A stretch of 64,000 bases of DNA from contig CM057482.1 in the NCBI GenBank assembly GCA_030035585.1, positions 46,481,501-46,545,500 of the forward strand, read 5' to 3'. The position numbers were made by a program, and so were the translations under genes. The first letter of the stretch is position 1. Every line of letters starts with the position of its first letter. Positions 11,318 through 23,602 of this stretch are shown here, piece after piece. The stretch is from Dugong dugon (Eukaryota > Chordata > Mammalia > Sirenia > Dugongidae). The notes beneath the pieces are model-generated. The model was not told the origin of the DNA. It searched no databases and saw nothing but the letters and a program-made list of their open reading frames with translations.

Positions 11318-13050
11318 TCTAGAGGCCAAGAAGGTAGGACAAATCCATGTAGAAAAGTTGGAAGCAAGAGTCTTCACATTTCAGGGACAGACCATGACCA
11401 TCCCAGGTGCAGGCCCTTGTGGTATCCTGAGGTTGGACAACTGTTTGGAGTCCAGCCTGGAGGTTGCCCCAGAGAACCCACTTCCTTTTCCTGACTTAGA
11501 ATGTGACCTGTAATTTAAAACCCACCCTTTGTATTTCCTCTGTGAAAATAACAGCATTTTGGCGAGACTGTGTGTAGGGGAGAAAAGTGCCGCATAAAAC
11601 TTAGACAATTTAAAAATACAACTCTAATTGCAGGATTGTTTTCCCATGGTTTGGCAAATTAGGGGGGAAAATTGGAGGAGCACTTGGAACTTGCCCCAGG
11701 CATAAGAAAACTGTCCAGTTAAATATTTGACTGCGTTATCCATGAACTCTTTCAAAACATACGAAAATATGATTATAGGTACTTCCTTCTAGAATAGCAA
11801 CTATTTTCTATGTGGGGATATTTTTCTGCCCGAGTGCTGCAATTTAGAATGTGAACATCAGGGCTTGACTTCTTTGGGTTTTTCTTTCACTGTCTTTAAT
11901 ATGAGGACAAAATTGTTTCCCTTCCCACTCCAAAATTCTCAGGTTTTCTTAAAACCAGATGAAATTCATCGAGGAAGTCAATACCTTACAAAACCCCTTC
12001 CCTTAGGATTCACAATCTACAGGACACTGAGGATAAGAGCTAGACCTTCTCAATTTCTTTACAAACCTTGAGCCACTCTGTCACTTTATAAGACTTTTAA
12101 GATTATGAAAAACTCTAATGTGAAGCTATTGAGTGTTGGTTGCTGTGGGTCAACACATAGTCCATTCTACTCTCCTGGTGGACCTTTCTGTACTGCAAGG
12201 ATAGGAAGCTAGCAACCATCTTTTCCAGGATCCCTTGCAGCTCAACTTTTGGACACATTCTTGTTTTGGCCTTCTGCAAAGTTTGGAATGCGGAGGCAGG
12301 GTGGAGGCCACACTTCTGTTGTTCCTGCTGACAAAGGCCATGAGAACTTGTTGAATTATGCTGCAGCCAGTTTCAGTCCCCGAGAGGCAGGCACAGAGCA
12401 TTCATGTTTTGCTGGTGTGAGTCAGGATCACTGCTTGACTCAAGAGCCAATGTTTCCACACTGGGCTTTCTGATGCCTGGATTGCATGGAAGGGAAGGTA
12501 TTCCTACAGGCAACATGTCTAGGGTGGCTTCCTCATGGGAGCTCCGTGGCACTCTAGTCAAGCCTTGCTTTTCTGGAAGTTGTTCCTAGTGGTCCATCCC
12601 AAGGCCGACACCTGGAGCCTTCCAATGATTTTATGAAGTGCTTAGTTCCTTGTGTTAAATCCCTTTCTGCTCACAATAGCTTATGTGGTTTCTGATGTCC
12701 TCAAAAGAACCATGCATGACTTAGAAACTAGGCAACATGGGGCAGTGGAACACTGGATTTTAGTCTCAGCTGTATTCTAACTGACTGGGACAGGTTGCCT
12801 TCTTCGAGACTCCTCCCTTGGCTCTACCTCTCTCCCTTTCAGCTAATGTCACAGCCTCCAGCTTCACAGAGAAAATTAGGGCATTAACTCCTTCAACTTT
12901 TTATTTTTGCCTGTACCCAAATGAGTTCCATGTCCTAATATGTTCCTTCTCTAAGAAAACAAACCCATTGCAAGAAATCTTTTTCAAAAATGTAGAGGTT
13001 AACCGTTGGCGTTCCTCTAGGACATGTCTCAAGGATCTTACCAAGTGCAC
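11318..13050. other. Unassigned intergenic DNA
   Basis: I see no gene or nameable repeat. A weak MIR-like phrase occurs around 12735-12810. Overlapping short frames between 12150 and 12590 on both strands show no domain. Confidence 0.5.
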
Positions 13051-13057
13051 ACCACAA

Positions 13058-13182
13058 ATGTTATTGTTAGTTGCCATTGAGTGGGCGACCCCATGCACAA
13101 CTGAATTGGCCAGGATCGAACCCGAGTCTCCCACATAGAAGGTGACAGTTCTGCCACTGAACCATCACTGCCCTCTGCACAC
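13058..13182 (-). mobile_element. tRNA-Gly-headed SINE fragment (antisense)
   Basis: Read on the minus strand it starts with a head containing GGTTCAGTGGCAGAACTGTC and a GGTTCGATCC-like B box, then ends quickly in the RTE-type tail (CACTCAATGGCAACTAACAA). The body is deleted compared with the copy at 24431. Confidence 0.7.
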
Positions 13183-13585
13183 CACACATAGCTTCCCCCA
13201 AATGGCATTCAGACCTCTCTCCCCTGGCCACCCTCCAGGCAGCAGCATCTCTCTGCTTTCCCTCATTGTCTTTGCAGCTCCTTCCTACCACCCAACCTCC
13301 TCAGTTCCTCCTCCCCTGTACAGTGCTCTCTTCCCAAGGGAGTCCTAACACAGATGTCTGCTTCATCGGCCCACCAGCCCTGCAGATGGCTGGAGATCCT
13401 GCAGTGTCACACCCCCTGCTCCTCCCTTGCCTGCTCGTCAGGGAAGCTCAGAAAGGCCGTAAGTCCTCCATCACTTTGACTGCTTTTCTCATGAGAAAAC
13501 ATCTAGTTAGTAACATTCTCCAACTGGTCATGTACCTTTATACCTAATGCACCTGAGCCGATTTCTACTCATAGCACCTCTATAG

Positions 13586-13691
13586 GAGAATAGCACTGCC
13601 GTATAGGGTTTCCAAGGAGCAGTTGGTGGGTTAGAACTGCCGACCTTTTGGTTAGCAGCAGAGGTCTTAACCACTGTGCCACCAGGGCTCC
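13586..13691 (-). mobile_element. AfroSINE (short, 3' truncated) with 13-bp TSD
   Basis: On the minus strand it carries GGAGCCCTGGTGGCACAGTG and CTAACCAAAAGGTCGGCAGT. It is flanked by AGCACCTCTATAG (13573-13585) and AGCACCTTTATAG (13692-13704), a TSD with one mismatch. The conserved hairpin part of the tail is missing. Confidence 0.9.
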
Positions 13692-13774
13692 AGCACCTTT
13701 ATAGTGGATAAAAATGTATAAACACATCAGGTCTTTTCCAAAGCAGATAGATATAAATCTAAGACAACAAAATG

Positions 13775-14545
13775 TATCCATCCATTTAAAAAAAAAATTA
13801 TCGAGGAGAAATTCACATAACATAAAATTAACCATTTTAAAGTGAACAATTCAGTTGCATTTAGCACATCGACAATGTCATGCAACAACAACCTCTAACA
13901 AGTTCCAAAACATTTCCATCACTCCAAAATAAAACCTTGTACTTATTAAGCAGTTACTCCCATTTTCCCCTCTCCCAGACCTGGCATCCACTAATCTGCT
14001 TTCAGTCTCTATGGATTAATTTATTCTGGATAGTTCACATAAATGGAATTACACAATATGTGATCTTTTGTGTCTGGATTCTTTCACTTAGCGTAATGTT
14101 TCTGAGGTTTGTCCATGTTGTAGCATGTATCAGTACTTCATTCCTTTTTTATAGCTACATAGTATTTCACTGTATGGATATACCACATTTTGTTTATCCA
14201 CTCTTTTGATGACGGTTACTTGGGTTGCTTGCACTTGTTGGCTATTGTGATGCTGCAGTGATTATTGGTGTACACGTCTCTGTCACAGCTTTCAAGTCTC
14301 TTGGGTGTACACCTACGAGTGGGATTGCTGAGTCATATGGGAGTTCTATGTTTAACTTTCTGAGGAATGCCAAACTGTCTTCTATGGTGACTGCACCATT
14401 TTACATTCCCACCAACAATGCGTAAAGCTTCCAATTTCTCTAGCTCCTCCCCTACACTTGCTATTTTCCTTTTAATTATAGTCATCCTCATGGGTGTGAG
14501 GTGGTATCTCATTGTAGTTTTGAGCTAAATTTCCTTAATGACAAA
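13775..14545 (-). mobile_element. Old L1 (L1M-type) 3' region, antisense
   Basis: The plus strand shows the familiar complement of old L1 3' sequence: a GAACAATTCAGTTGCATTTA phrase, CTCCCATTTTCCCCTCTCCC, ATTTTGTTTATCCACTC, and ACATTCCCACCAACAATG. Small open frames here are shadows of this element. The subfamily is not resolved. Confidence 0.8.
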
Positions 14546-14814
14546 TACAGTAAAACCTGTGAAAGCTGGAACCTGTGTAGGGTAGAAACCTATCAGAAAA
14601 AGAAAACTCAAATATTTTCCACTAAGTCAAGCAATAGAAAAATGGTAAAACTACACCTTGTCAAAGGTGGAAAACTTGCAAGACCCAGAAAAGTACGGTA
14701 GTCCCGTCAAGTTCCGGTTCTCACAGGTTTCACTGTAGATGTCTATAGATGTTGAGCATCTTTTCAAGAGCTTGTTGACCATTTCTTTGGAGAAATTATG
14801 CATCCATTTTGATC

Positions 14815-14940
14815 TGGAACTAGAGAGACTTGAATTCAAATAGGTTCAACTATATAGAAAAGGTATGAGCTTGAGCTCATTACTTCTCCAGACCTCATTT
14901 TCTTCTTCCATGCAAAGCAGAGATAGAATAACTTCAAATG
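14815..14940 (+). mobile_element. MIR SINE fragment
   Basis: It has a GACTTGAATTCAAATAGG head-like phrase, then CATTACTTCTCCAGACCTCA and TTTTCTTCTTCCATGCAAAG, in MIR sense order. It is diverged. Confidence 0.55.
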
Positions 14941-15300
14941 GCTACCTCCTTGATATCTTTCAAGACTTGGCTTAAACTGGCTGGCTGAGAGGAACTTTCC
15001 TGACATTCCTAACTAAAATAGATTCAAGTCTTATTCTACTTCACAGCACTTCACAGTTTGTTATTATATATTCATTCATGTATAAGTTTGTGTCATCTGC
15101 CTCCTCCACTGGATCATTAGCTCTTTGTGGTCAGGGACAATTGATTAGTCCTCTTGTTCATCACTGTATATCCAGAGCATAGCAGGGTGTTTGGCGTGTA
15201 GAAGATGTGGAACAATGTTTGTTGAATGGAAAGAAAAATTGTTATTAAATGAGGCAATATTTCTAGAGAACTTAGCACAGTGCCTGGCACATATTAGATC
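14941..15300 (+). mobile_element. L2 3' end followed by a MIR/L2-type tail
   Basis: Phrases typical of L2 3' ends appear in order: AACTTTCCTGACATTCC, CTTTGTGGTCAGGGACAATT, TCACTGTATATCCAGAGC and GTTTGTTGAATGGAAAG. A second short tail with GCACAGTGCCTGGCACAT follows at 15275-15295. These are ancient, non-functional elements. Confidence 0.7.
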
Positions 15301-15465
15301 AGTAGTTCTCAACGGGGGATTTTGGAAATGTGGTGGTGGACTGTTTTAGGTTATCACAATAATTGGGAAGGCAGAGGGCCAGGAACACTGAGAAATGTCT
15401 GGGGGGTAACCCTGCAATGCGAAGGCTTGTCTCACATTTCACACAATTAGAATACCTGCCAGACA
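15301..15465 (+). mobile_element. MER20-like hAT MITE fragment
   Basis: The left end reads CAGTAGTTCTCAACGGGGGA, followed by GTTATCACAATAATTGGGA, GAAATGTCTGGGGGGTA and ACCCTGCAATGCGAAGG. These follow the order in MER20-type Charlie MITEs, with divergence. Confidence 0.55.
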
Positions 15466-15975
15466 TTGATGTAGGGGAAAAATCTGTTTGTAATTTATCT
15501 AAATTTGTAATATTCTGTTTTCCATATAAACATAAAGTAATATTTATACAGTTTTAACATACACAGAATTTTCCAGGAATGCAACGCTCTCATAAATTTA
15601 GAAAATACTGTTTTACATTTTGTTTGAAATTCCACTGAGAGTTGTTCACCTTCTCAGAAAAATCACGTCTCCATTAGCAACACTGCTCATGGTATTTGAA
15701 CCCTCAATATAACACTCCCGAATCAGGCTGCATTTGTAATTGTGATTCTACATGTCGGCACAAAAATCTTCTAGTCTAGACCTGCCCGAATATCTATATA
15801 TTGAAGTGTATATTCTTTTATTATAACTTAATTTCTTCTTTATGTTATATTTAAAGTGTTACGTTAGTTGTTTTGAAATTATATTTATAGACAAAGTTTG
15901 AGTTTTATTATAGGAGCTTAAAAGAAGTATTCCAAAATTTTGTTTTAAAGGAAGGCATTGAGTGTAATAAGGATT

Positions 15976-16170
15976 GTTGTCGTGCGCTGTCAGTTCCAAC
16001 CCATAGCGACCCTATATGATAGTAGATCTGCCCCGTAGAGGTTTCTTGGCTATAATCTTTATGGAAGCAGATCGCCAGGCCTTTCCTCCCAAGCAGCTGC
16101 TGGATGCGTTCAAACTGCCAGCCGTACAGTTAGCAGCTGAGTGCTTAAACATTGTGCCAGCAGGGATCCT
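15976..16170 (-). mobile_element. AfroSINE (longer variant), antisense
   Basis: The plus strand runs from the tail (TCAGTTCCAACCCATAGCGA) through GGAAGCAGATCGCCAGGCC to the head complement (TGTGCCAGCAGGGATCC). An open frame of 60 codons across it is spurious. Confidence 0.85.
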
Positions 16171-16514
16171 TTTAATAGGGATTAGAACTTCTAATTAGTA
16201 TTAAATATTCTCTTTCTTTTAATAATAATATAATGGAATTTTACAGCCTTGCCTGAGGTGAATGGCAAAGGAAATAAGATCTTTCTTTCTTATTCTTATT
16301 CTAAAATCTAACTTTTTTATTGCATTTGTCAAGATGCTCCTTTAAACAAACCCAGGGATGTTTTTAGTATTTCATACACTCAAAGTATTTGTGCTTCAAA
16401 GGAAACTGTGCATTACAGGACTTCTGAGTAAAAGAATACCCCAAAGTGAGGTTTGTACAGTTATATTAGCTTAAAAAATCTGGCTAGTATAGGAAAGGTC
16501 ATGAAGTATAGGAT

Positions 16515-16726
16515 AGAGTTCTGGGGCTTACGTGCTGGACAAACCTGGGTTTGAATACCGACTTCACTCCTTAGTAACTGTAATGTCTCAGACTAATTGT
16601 TTAACCCTCTGAGCCTCAGTTTCCTCATCTGTAGAATGGAGTCAGGGAGAGCTGTCTCCAGGGCTGCTGAGTCGTGAAATGTGATCTTGTGTATACAGGG
16701 CCCAGCACAATGCAGTCACGTGGTAA
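16515..16726 (+). mobile_element. MIR SINE
   Basis: It is near full length in MIR order: GGTTTGAATACCGACTTC, then TTGTTTAACCCTCTGAGCC, TCAGTTTCCTCATCTGTAG and GGGCCCAGCACAATGCAG. Confidence 0.8.
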
Positions 16727-17000
16727 GCTTGTTGTTGTTCTTAGTTGCTGTCAAGTTGACTCAGACTCATAGTGATCTTATGTACAACAGAACAAATGTT
16801 GCTCAGTCTCATTTCATCTTCATGATCATTGATATGTTTTGTCCCTTGTCATGGCTATTGTCTTGATCCATCTCTTTGAAGGTTTCCCTCATTTTTACTG
16901 ATCTTCTACTTTACCAACCATGACGTCCTTTTCTAGCCATTGGTCTTTCCTGTTGACACATCCAAAGTAAGCGAGTCGAATTCTTTCTCCACTCTCTCAT
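16727..17000 (-). mobile_element. RTE (BovB-like) 3' end fragment, antisense
   Basis: The sequence follows, with divergence, the same minus-strand order as the better copies at 32763 and 38339: tail hairpin region (AGTTGACTCAGACTCATAG), then TGTACAACAGAAC, TCTTGATCCATC, and TTGACACATCCAAAGTAAGC. Coding capacity is lost. Confidence 0.75.
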
Positions 17001-17828
17001 CCCTCAAATTATTCAAATTGCCACTGGAGACACTGCCCCACATAGCATCTCACAAATATGATATCATAAAATAATAACACATCACAGGCATCACTGACTT
17101 GGATCAAACAAATGTATTTTTATACCAGGTTCTGGTCACTCTGCTCAATGTAAACCTTAGTTCAAGGTTTCTTAACCCGCAGTCGTTTAATGTGCATCTT
17201 CCGGAAGTCCATGGCTGTCATCATTCCGAAAAGACTCTTTGACCTCCAAGTTAAAAATAACTACCTTCGACAACATCAATTCATTGGTTTTGACGCAATT
17301 ATCAAAGGTCAGGTTTTTTTTTTTTTTTTACTTTTTTTTTAACAAGTATTTAAGAAATACGTGAAATCAATCAACCACCAAGATCCATCCACTGTCTGTT
17401 GTGCTACTTTGTGGGAATTTGAGAGAAACAAAAACATTTTCTGGTCTCAAGGAGCTATTGATTGAGTCTAGGAGAAAAAAAACTTCAGAAAACTTAGAGC
17501 ATGTGTAACTAGGTGGAGTTCAAAGCGAATATGTCAAAACTGAGAGGGACACTCAACAAAGGTGAAATCATGTGGGAAAGGTGAACTTGGAGAAAATGGA
17601 AAGCTGACCCTACGAGTCGGAATCCACTCGATGGCAGTGAGTTTTTGGAAAGCTGATGACGTATTTTGAGGGTTTTCCAATGATGTGGATCTGAAACTAG
17701 CGCCTATTTGAAGAAAAATGTTACAAAGACATCTTAACTGGGTCAAACAAGTATGTTGTTGTATCATGGTTAATTCCATCTTCCTAGTAGAAATCTTGGT
17801 TGAAATCAGCTCATTGGTTTTAATAGAA
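17001..17828. other. Unassigned DNA with an AfroSINE tail scrap
   Basis: A T-rich run lies at 17311-17341. At about 17607-17646 an isolated AfroSINE tail (ACCCTACGAGTCGGAATCC then ACTCGATGGCAGTGAG) is present without a head. Nothing else is recognised. Confidence 0.55.
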
Positions 17829-18185
17829 AATTCATGCATTCATTCAACAAGTACACATTGAATTCTTGGTGTGTGTCCTACACTGAATGCAAAAGTAGGA
17901 ATGCTGAAGTAAGCGACCAGATACAATCCCTGCCCCCATGGGACATACATTCTAGAAGAGCAGATAGACATCATCTGGTCCTAAGTATACAGCTGCCTCC
18001 TGCAATACAGGAAAGAACCAGGACCTACAGAAACGTATAACTGGACCAAATTTAATTTGAGAGGCCTGGAAAGGCTTTCCTGAGGTATGATAGTTCAACT
18101 GAATTTTGAGGGATGAAAAGAAGCTAGCTGGGTGAAGGGGAAAAGAATATTCCTGGTAGAGGGAACAATATATGGGAAGGTTGTG
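17829..18185 (+). repeat. Ancient interspersed repeat, family not named
   Basis: It contains phrases seen widely in placental genomes (CATTCATTCAACAAGTACAC, TGGGACATACATTCTAGAAG, GAGGCCTGGAAAGGCTTTCC), and the region at 44580-45750 carries related phrases. I recognise the type but cannot name the family with confidence. Confidence 0.45.
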
Positions 18186-18605
18186 TTATTTTTGCTTTCT
18201 GGTATTTTTTAAGAAATTTGTGAAGAAGACTCAAGATGTCTGATTCAGATAATTCTGGATATAGTATTGTTTACATAATAATTCTTTAGAATCATTTATA
18301 TTTTTATGGTTTCATTCACTTAATAAAATGTCCCTCAAATATTTTTAAATACCATTCCAGCACCCAAAAGAAGACAATGGTCTAGAGTCAGCAAAAACTG
18401 GGGGGACAGGGGACACCTACTGAAGTGACCAAGTGATAGATTGGATCTTTGTCCAAGACAAAGATGTGGGTTGGAGGGAGGAAAAGTCACCTGTGCACAG
18501 TGACAGAAGAGGCACTTCATTCATTCTGAGTTGTTGCTGACTAAGGAGGACAGAGGATTATGGAATTTCAGAACTAGAAATGATCTTAGAAATAATTTTT
18601 TTCTA

Positions 18606-18755
18606 TTCTAGTGGTGCAGTGGTTAAGAGCTACAGCTGCTAACCAAAAAGTTGGCAGTTCAGATCCACCAGCTTCCTTGGAAACCCTATGTGGCAGTTCT
18701 ACTTTGTCCTGTAGGGTCGTTATGAGTCGGAATCAACTTGACAGCAGCGGGTTAT
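18606..18755 (+). mobile_element. AfroSINE (short)
   Basis: Head to tail order is complete: GGTGCAGTGGTTAAGAGC, CTAACCAAAAAGTTGGCAG, GGAAACCCTATGTGGCAG, GTCGTTATGAGTCGGAATC. The left target boundary is not certain. Confidence 0.92.
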
Positions 18756-19621
18756 TCTTTTTTGCTTTCAGATAACCAGACTTCTTCTGGTTATCTGAGA
18801 GTAAAGGGTACCATGCCATTTTGCTATGAACTTTCTGTTATAACTTTCATTAAATGATAAAATTAATGCATACTTATTTTTGAAAAATTGGAAACTATGC
18901 AAAAGAATAAAGAAGCACTCAAATACTATACCTACATTTATTCCCTTGTGGGATTTACGATAATTATCCATTTCTCAATTTTTTGGATTATCAAATTGCT
19001 TCTTTTTTTATATTATAAATAATGCTGCAACAAACATCTTTGTTCCTAAAGTGCTGCTATATTTAGTATTACTCCCTTAGGGTACATTTCTGGAAATATG
19101 ATTTAGACTCAGAGGAATTGAATATTTTTAAGGTTCTTGATACATCCTGCAATGATTATCAATGGCTCTGGAGTGTCTAGATGGAATGTGGATGAGGAAT
19201 TTTATGAAAGTTGAATCAGGCAGAAAACACTTAATACTGATTAATCTTAACATCACTAAAAATGTGATAGCCAAACATTATGATTCTTCCTGATTTGATG
19301 CAATAGAAAGTACTCAGCCCCACCTATGAGTTATTCTTGCCAAAATTTAAAAAAGAACTGAATTCAAACCTATCAAGCTTCTAGGATCAAATTCCAGTTT
19401 ACAGGACACGTAAGGGGTAAGAGGAGGAAGTTAAACACCACCACAGGGAAAGAATCAGACAAATCCAGAATCTGGAAAAGTCTACCCCACAAATAAATCA
19501 GTTCTTTCAACAAGTGTCATAAAACAAGAGAGAGAGGGAGCTCTTATGGATTAAAAGAGACATATCAGCCAAACTCAAAGAATGCCTATCAAACCACAAC
19601 CTATTTTATAGTCCTGTGAGT
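18756..19621. other. Unassigned DNA with a weak old-LINE signal
   Basis: From about 18840 to 19140 phrases such as AAATAATGCTGCAACAAACA recall old L1 3' regions, but the match is weak. From 19140 to 19620 nothing is recognised. Confidence 0.4.
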
Positions 19622-19985
19622 CCAGTGGTTCTCAAACTTGAGCAGGCATGGGAATCCCCTGGAGTTTCTGATTCCATAAATCTGAGATGGTAGTGTTGTT
19701 AGCTGCCATAGGGGCTGATTTTCAGAAGTAGATCACCAGGTCTTTCTTCCTAGTCTGTCTTAGTCTGAAAGCTCTTCCAAAACCTGTTCAGTATCATAGC
19801 AACACACAAGCCTCTGCTGATTGATGGGTCGTGGCTGTGCATGAGGTATACTGGCCTGGGTCTCCCACATGGAAGGAGAATTATACCACTGAACCAGGTG
19901 TAATTTGCATTCCTAATAAGTTCCCAGGTGATGCTGCTGCTGCTGCTGCTCTGGGGACAGCTCTTTGAGAAACCCGGTTATAATC
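19622..19985 (+). mobile_element. MER5A-like hAT MITE, split by a SINE
   Basis: The left part (CAGTGGTTCTCAAACTTGAG, ATCCCCTGGAGTTTCTGATT) and the right part (TTTGCATTCCTAATAAGTTC then CCAGGTGATGCTGCTGC and GAGAAACCC) flank the SINE at 19691-19905. A GCT trinucleotide run of five units lies at 19933-19950. Confidence 0.65.
19691..19905 (-). mobile_element. tRNA-Gly-headed SINE, antisense
   Basis: The plus strand starts with the RTE-type tail complement (GTTGTTAGCTGCCATAG), passes AGTCTGTCTTAGTCTGAAAG and ATCATAGCAACACACAAGCC, and ends in the head complement (TCTCCCACATGGAAGGAGAA, ACCACTGAACCA). Body phrases match those at 35595 and 53735. Confidence 0.82.
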
Positions 19986-20514
19986 TATTAGATTATATGT
20001 TGTACATATTAGTTGTTTTTTAAAAATCCTGAAATGCTAGCACAGTTAGGAGTCTTTTAGACACAAAGAAAACTGAATCCAATCAGCCCAAAGTGTAAAA
20101 AGGTATTTAATAGTTCCAATAACTAAGACATCTCACGTTAGGGTGACCTTCATCAATTCACCAAATTCTCACAGTTATGGCTCCCTTTGTTTAAGGTTCC
20201 TGGCTCAGCCCTCTTCTATGCTTACTTCATTCATGGCCAGCTCCATTCCAGGAAACAGCAATGGCTTCATAGGTTCAGACCTCATATCCTCCTACCCACC
20301 ATCTAGGGAAGCATCTCTTCCAGAAGCTCCCCACAGGAGAGAAATGAATGCTTCATTCCCAGAAGTCCTTATTAAACATCCCCTGAGTTTTATTGGTCCA
20401 AACATGACCATGTGCCTAGCCTGGAGCCAATCACTGTGGACAGGGAATAGAAGTTGCTGAATGGCTCAAGCCAATGGGGTGAGGTATTCTTTTTTTTTTT
20501 TTTTAATTGGGAGG
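19986..20514. other. Unassigned DNA
   Basis: There is no recognisable element. A 105-codon open frame (20143-20460) lacks any domain, and a T-run lies at 20487-20504. Confidence 0.5.
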
Positions 20515-21810
20515 GACTGATTTTTATTCTATTCCTGCCCTTTTCTTTTCTTTATTGTAGTATGTAATAAATTATTTACCAGTTCAACATTCTTCACACG
20601 TGCAATTCAGTGACGTTAATTACATTCATCATATTGTTTAACCATCACCGTTATCCATTTCCAATTTTTTCCATCACTCTCAGCAGAAGCTCAGTGTCCC
20701 CTAAGCAATAACTCCCCTTTCCCCTTCCCTCCTAGCCCCTGGTAACCACTATTGCCTATTCTATATATAGATAGATAGATTATAAATATACTTGCCTATT
20801 CTAAATATTTCATGTAAGTGGAATCCTATAGTATTTGTTCTGTTGGGACTGATTTATTTCACTCAGTATAATGTTTTCAAGGTTCAAACATGTTGTAACA
20901 TGTGTCAGGATTTCATTTATCTTCATGGCTGAGTAATATAACTGAAGGAGGAAAAGTGTGCTTCCTCAGAGGAAAACTTGAGGCAAAGGAGGAAGAAGGA
21001 AGAAAAGAAGCTGTGGGGGCAGAATTATAAGGTCCTCAGAGGGAATGGGGAGGGAATTAACGTTAGTGAGTACTAACTGTGTGGCAGGCATTGTGAGTTG
21101 AAGAAAAAATTAAATACACCTTATTTTTTCCTTTATTGAGGGATAATATACATACAATAAAATCCAGCAATTTTAAGTGCACAGTTTGATGAGCTTTGGC
21201 GAATGTAACCAGCATCACAATCATGATACATAACTTTTCTATTGCCCCCAAGAAGTTTGCTTATACCCCCTTGCAGTCAAGCCATCTCTTCATCCACAAC
21301 CCCAAGCAACCACTGATCTACTTTCTATCAGTCTAGTATGCATTTTCTACAAATGGGCACAAATGAAATCATACAGTATGCAGTCCTTTGACTGGATTTT
21401 TTTGCTTAGGCATAATGCTTTTGAAATTTAGCCATGTTGTTGCATATATCAATAGTTTGCAACATTTTATTGCTGAGTAATATTCCATTGAATGGATATA
21501 CCACAATGTGTTTATCCATTCAGCAGTTGATGGACACTTTGGGCTGTTTCCAGTTTGGAAATGATTATGAAAAAATCATCTATTAACATTTAAGTACAAG
21601 TCTTTATATGGAAATATATTTTCATTTCTGCTGAATAAATATCTAGCATTGCTAAGTTTGCATGGCTTATGTGATAAGTGTATGTTTAACAATATAAGAA
21701 ACTGTCAAAATGTTTTACAAAATATCTATTCAATTTTGTATTGCCACAAGCTGTGTATGAGAATTCCTATTGCTCCACTTTTACATTGTCAATTTTTAAA
21801 ATTTTAGACA
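20515..21810 (-). mobile_element. Old L1 (L1M-type) 3' regions, antisense, in two pieces
   Basis: 20515-20945 and 21110-21810 both carry the complement of old L1 3' sequence (for example CCATCACTCTCAGCAGAAGC, CCCTGGTAACCACTATTGCC; then TGAGGGATAATATACATAC, TATACCACAATGTGTTTATC). They cover overlapping parts of the consensus, so they are separate insertions or a duplication. A poorly defined linker lies at 20945-21110. Confidence 0.75.
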
Positions 21811-21895
21811 TTCTGGAATTCACTCCTAATCTGTAACACATGGGGTCATCATAAGTCAGAATAGGCTAGACAGCAATAGGCCTGATTTTGGTTTA
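21811..21895 (+). mobile_element. AfroSINE 3' part
   Basis: It is a headless copy: AATCTGTAACACATGGGGTC, then CATAAGTCAGAATAGGC and TTTTGGTTTA. It sits inside the old minus-strand L1. Confidence 0.75.
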
Positions 21896-23602
21896 GTGCG
21901 TATGTAGTGGAATCCCATTGTGGCTTTAATTTCCATTTCCCAAATGGTTAATAATAATGAACATCATTTCATATACTTATTTACAATTTACACATCTTTT
22001 TGCCGATGTGTTTGTTCAAATCTTTTGATAGTTTTTTATTGGGTTATTTATCTTAATATCAAGTTGCAAGTGTTCTTTATATATTCTGGATACAAGTCTT
22101 TCATTAAATATTTTTTTTTAAATTTATTTTAGCCTGTGGTTTGCCTTGTCATTTTCTGAAAAATGTCTTCATATGATATTTGATGATGTTCAAATTATTA
22201 GTTTTTTCAATTATGGTTCATGTTTGTGTCCTGATTAAGAAATCTTTGCCTAACTCAGTGGCATAAAGATGACTATTTTCTTCTAGAAATTTTATAGCTT
22301 TAGCACATGTATTTAGGTCTATGATCCATCCTGAGGCAATGTTTTTATAGGATATGATGTAAGGAGTCTAAGTTTGTTTATTGTATATGGATCGCCAATT
22401 GTTCCTACATCATTTATTGAAAAGTCCATCTTTTTCTCATGGAATTACCTTGGCAGCCAAAATTTTGTTAAAGATTTTTGTGGCTGTGTTTTTTAACTAT
22501 TGTTTTTGTCTGGTGTTAGTATCAGGGTAACATGAACCTCATACACTGAGTTGGGAAGTTCTCACCACTTCTATTTTATTGAAGATATTTGTTAAAATTT
22601 GTATTATTTCATCTTTAAATTTTGGTATAACTCACCAGTGAAGCCTCTGGACTTAGAATTTTCTTCATGAGAAATGTTTTAACTATAAATTCAATTTCTT
22701 TGATAGATGTAGGGCTATTCAAGTTATCTATTTTGTCTCAAATTTGTTAATTCAATCTGAGTTGTCAAATTTATTGGCATAAAAGTGTTCATTATATTTA
22801 CTTATTATCCTTGAAGGGTCTACTATGGCGTTCCCTCTTTCATTATTGACAGTGATAATTTATATCTTCCCTAATTTTTTTTCCCTAGTCAGTCAGTGTA
22901 GACTTTATTTATCTTCTCAAATAACTAGCTTTTGTTTCCATTGATTTTCTCTAGGGCTTTCCCGTTTCTATTTCATTGATTTCAGCTTGTATCTTTATTT
23001 TTTGTTCTTTCCGCTTATGTTGGGTATCATTTGTTCTTCTTTTTCTAAGTTCTTAATGCAGAAACTTATAATACGAATAACTTCCTTTCTTCTAGTATAA
23101 GCATTTAATGCTATTAATTTCTTTCTAAACACTAGTTTAGCTACGTTTCACGTATTTTTTGTATGTTGTGTTTTTACTTTCACTCACTTCAAAATGTTTT
23201 CTAATTTCCCTTGTGATTTCTTCTTCATGAATTATTTAAATGTTTTAATTTCCAAATATTTGGGATTTCCCAAATATCTTATTGTTAGTGATTTTTACTT
23301 TAATTCTGTTGTGGTCAGATTCTATATCCTTACTGATTTTCTGTCTATCAATTACTGGTAGAGGAATGTTGAAATCTCCAAACAGATTTGTCTGTTTCTT
23401 CTTTCAGCTCTATGACTTTTTGCTTCACGAATTTTGAAGTTCTGTTACTAGTTACATACACAATAGAGATTTGTGTCCTCTTGATTAATTGACCTTTTAT
23501 CATTATGAAATATCTTTTTCATTTCTGGTAATATTCCCAGTCCTGAAGTCTGCATTGATATTAATATAGCCACTTCAGCTTTTTATTAGTAGTATTTTCA
23601 AG

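Noticed and set aside
11223..11513. Threonine/histidine-rich proteins across the CA repeat
   Set aside because: They are translation of a microsatellite in different frames.
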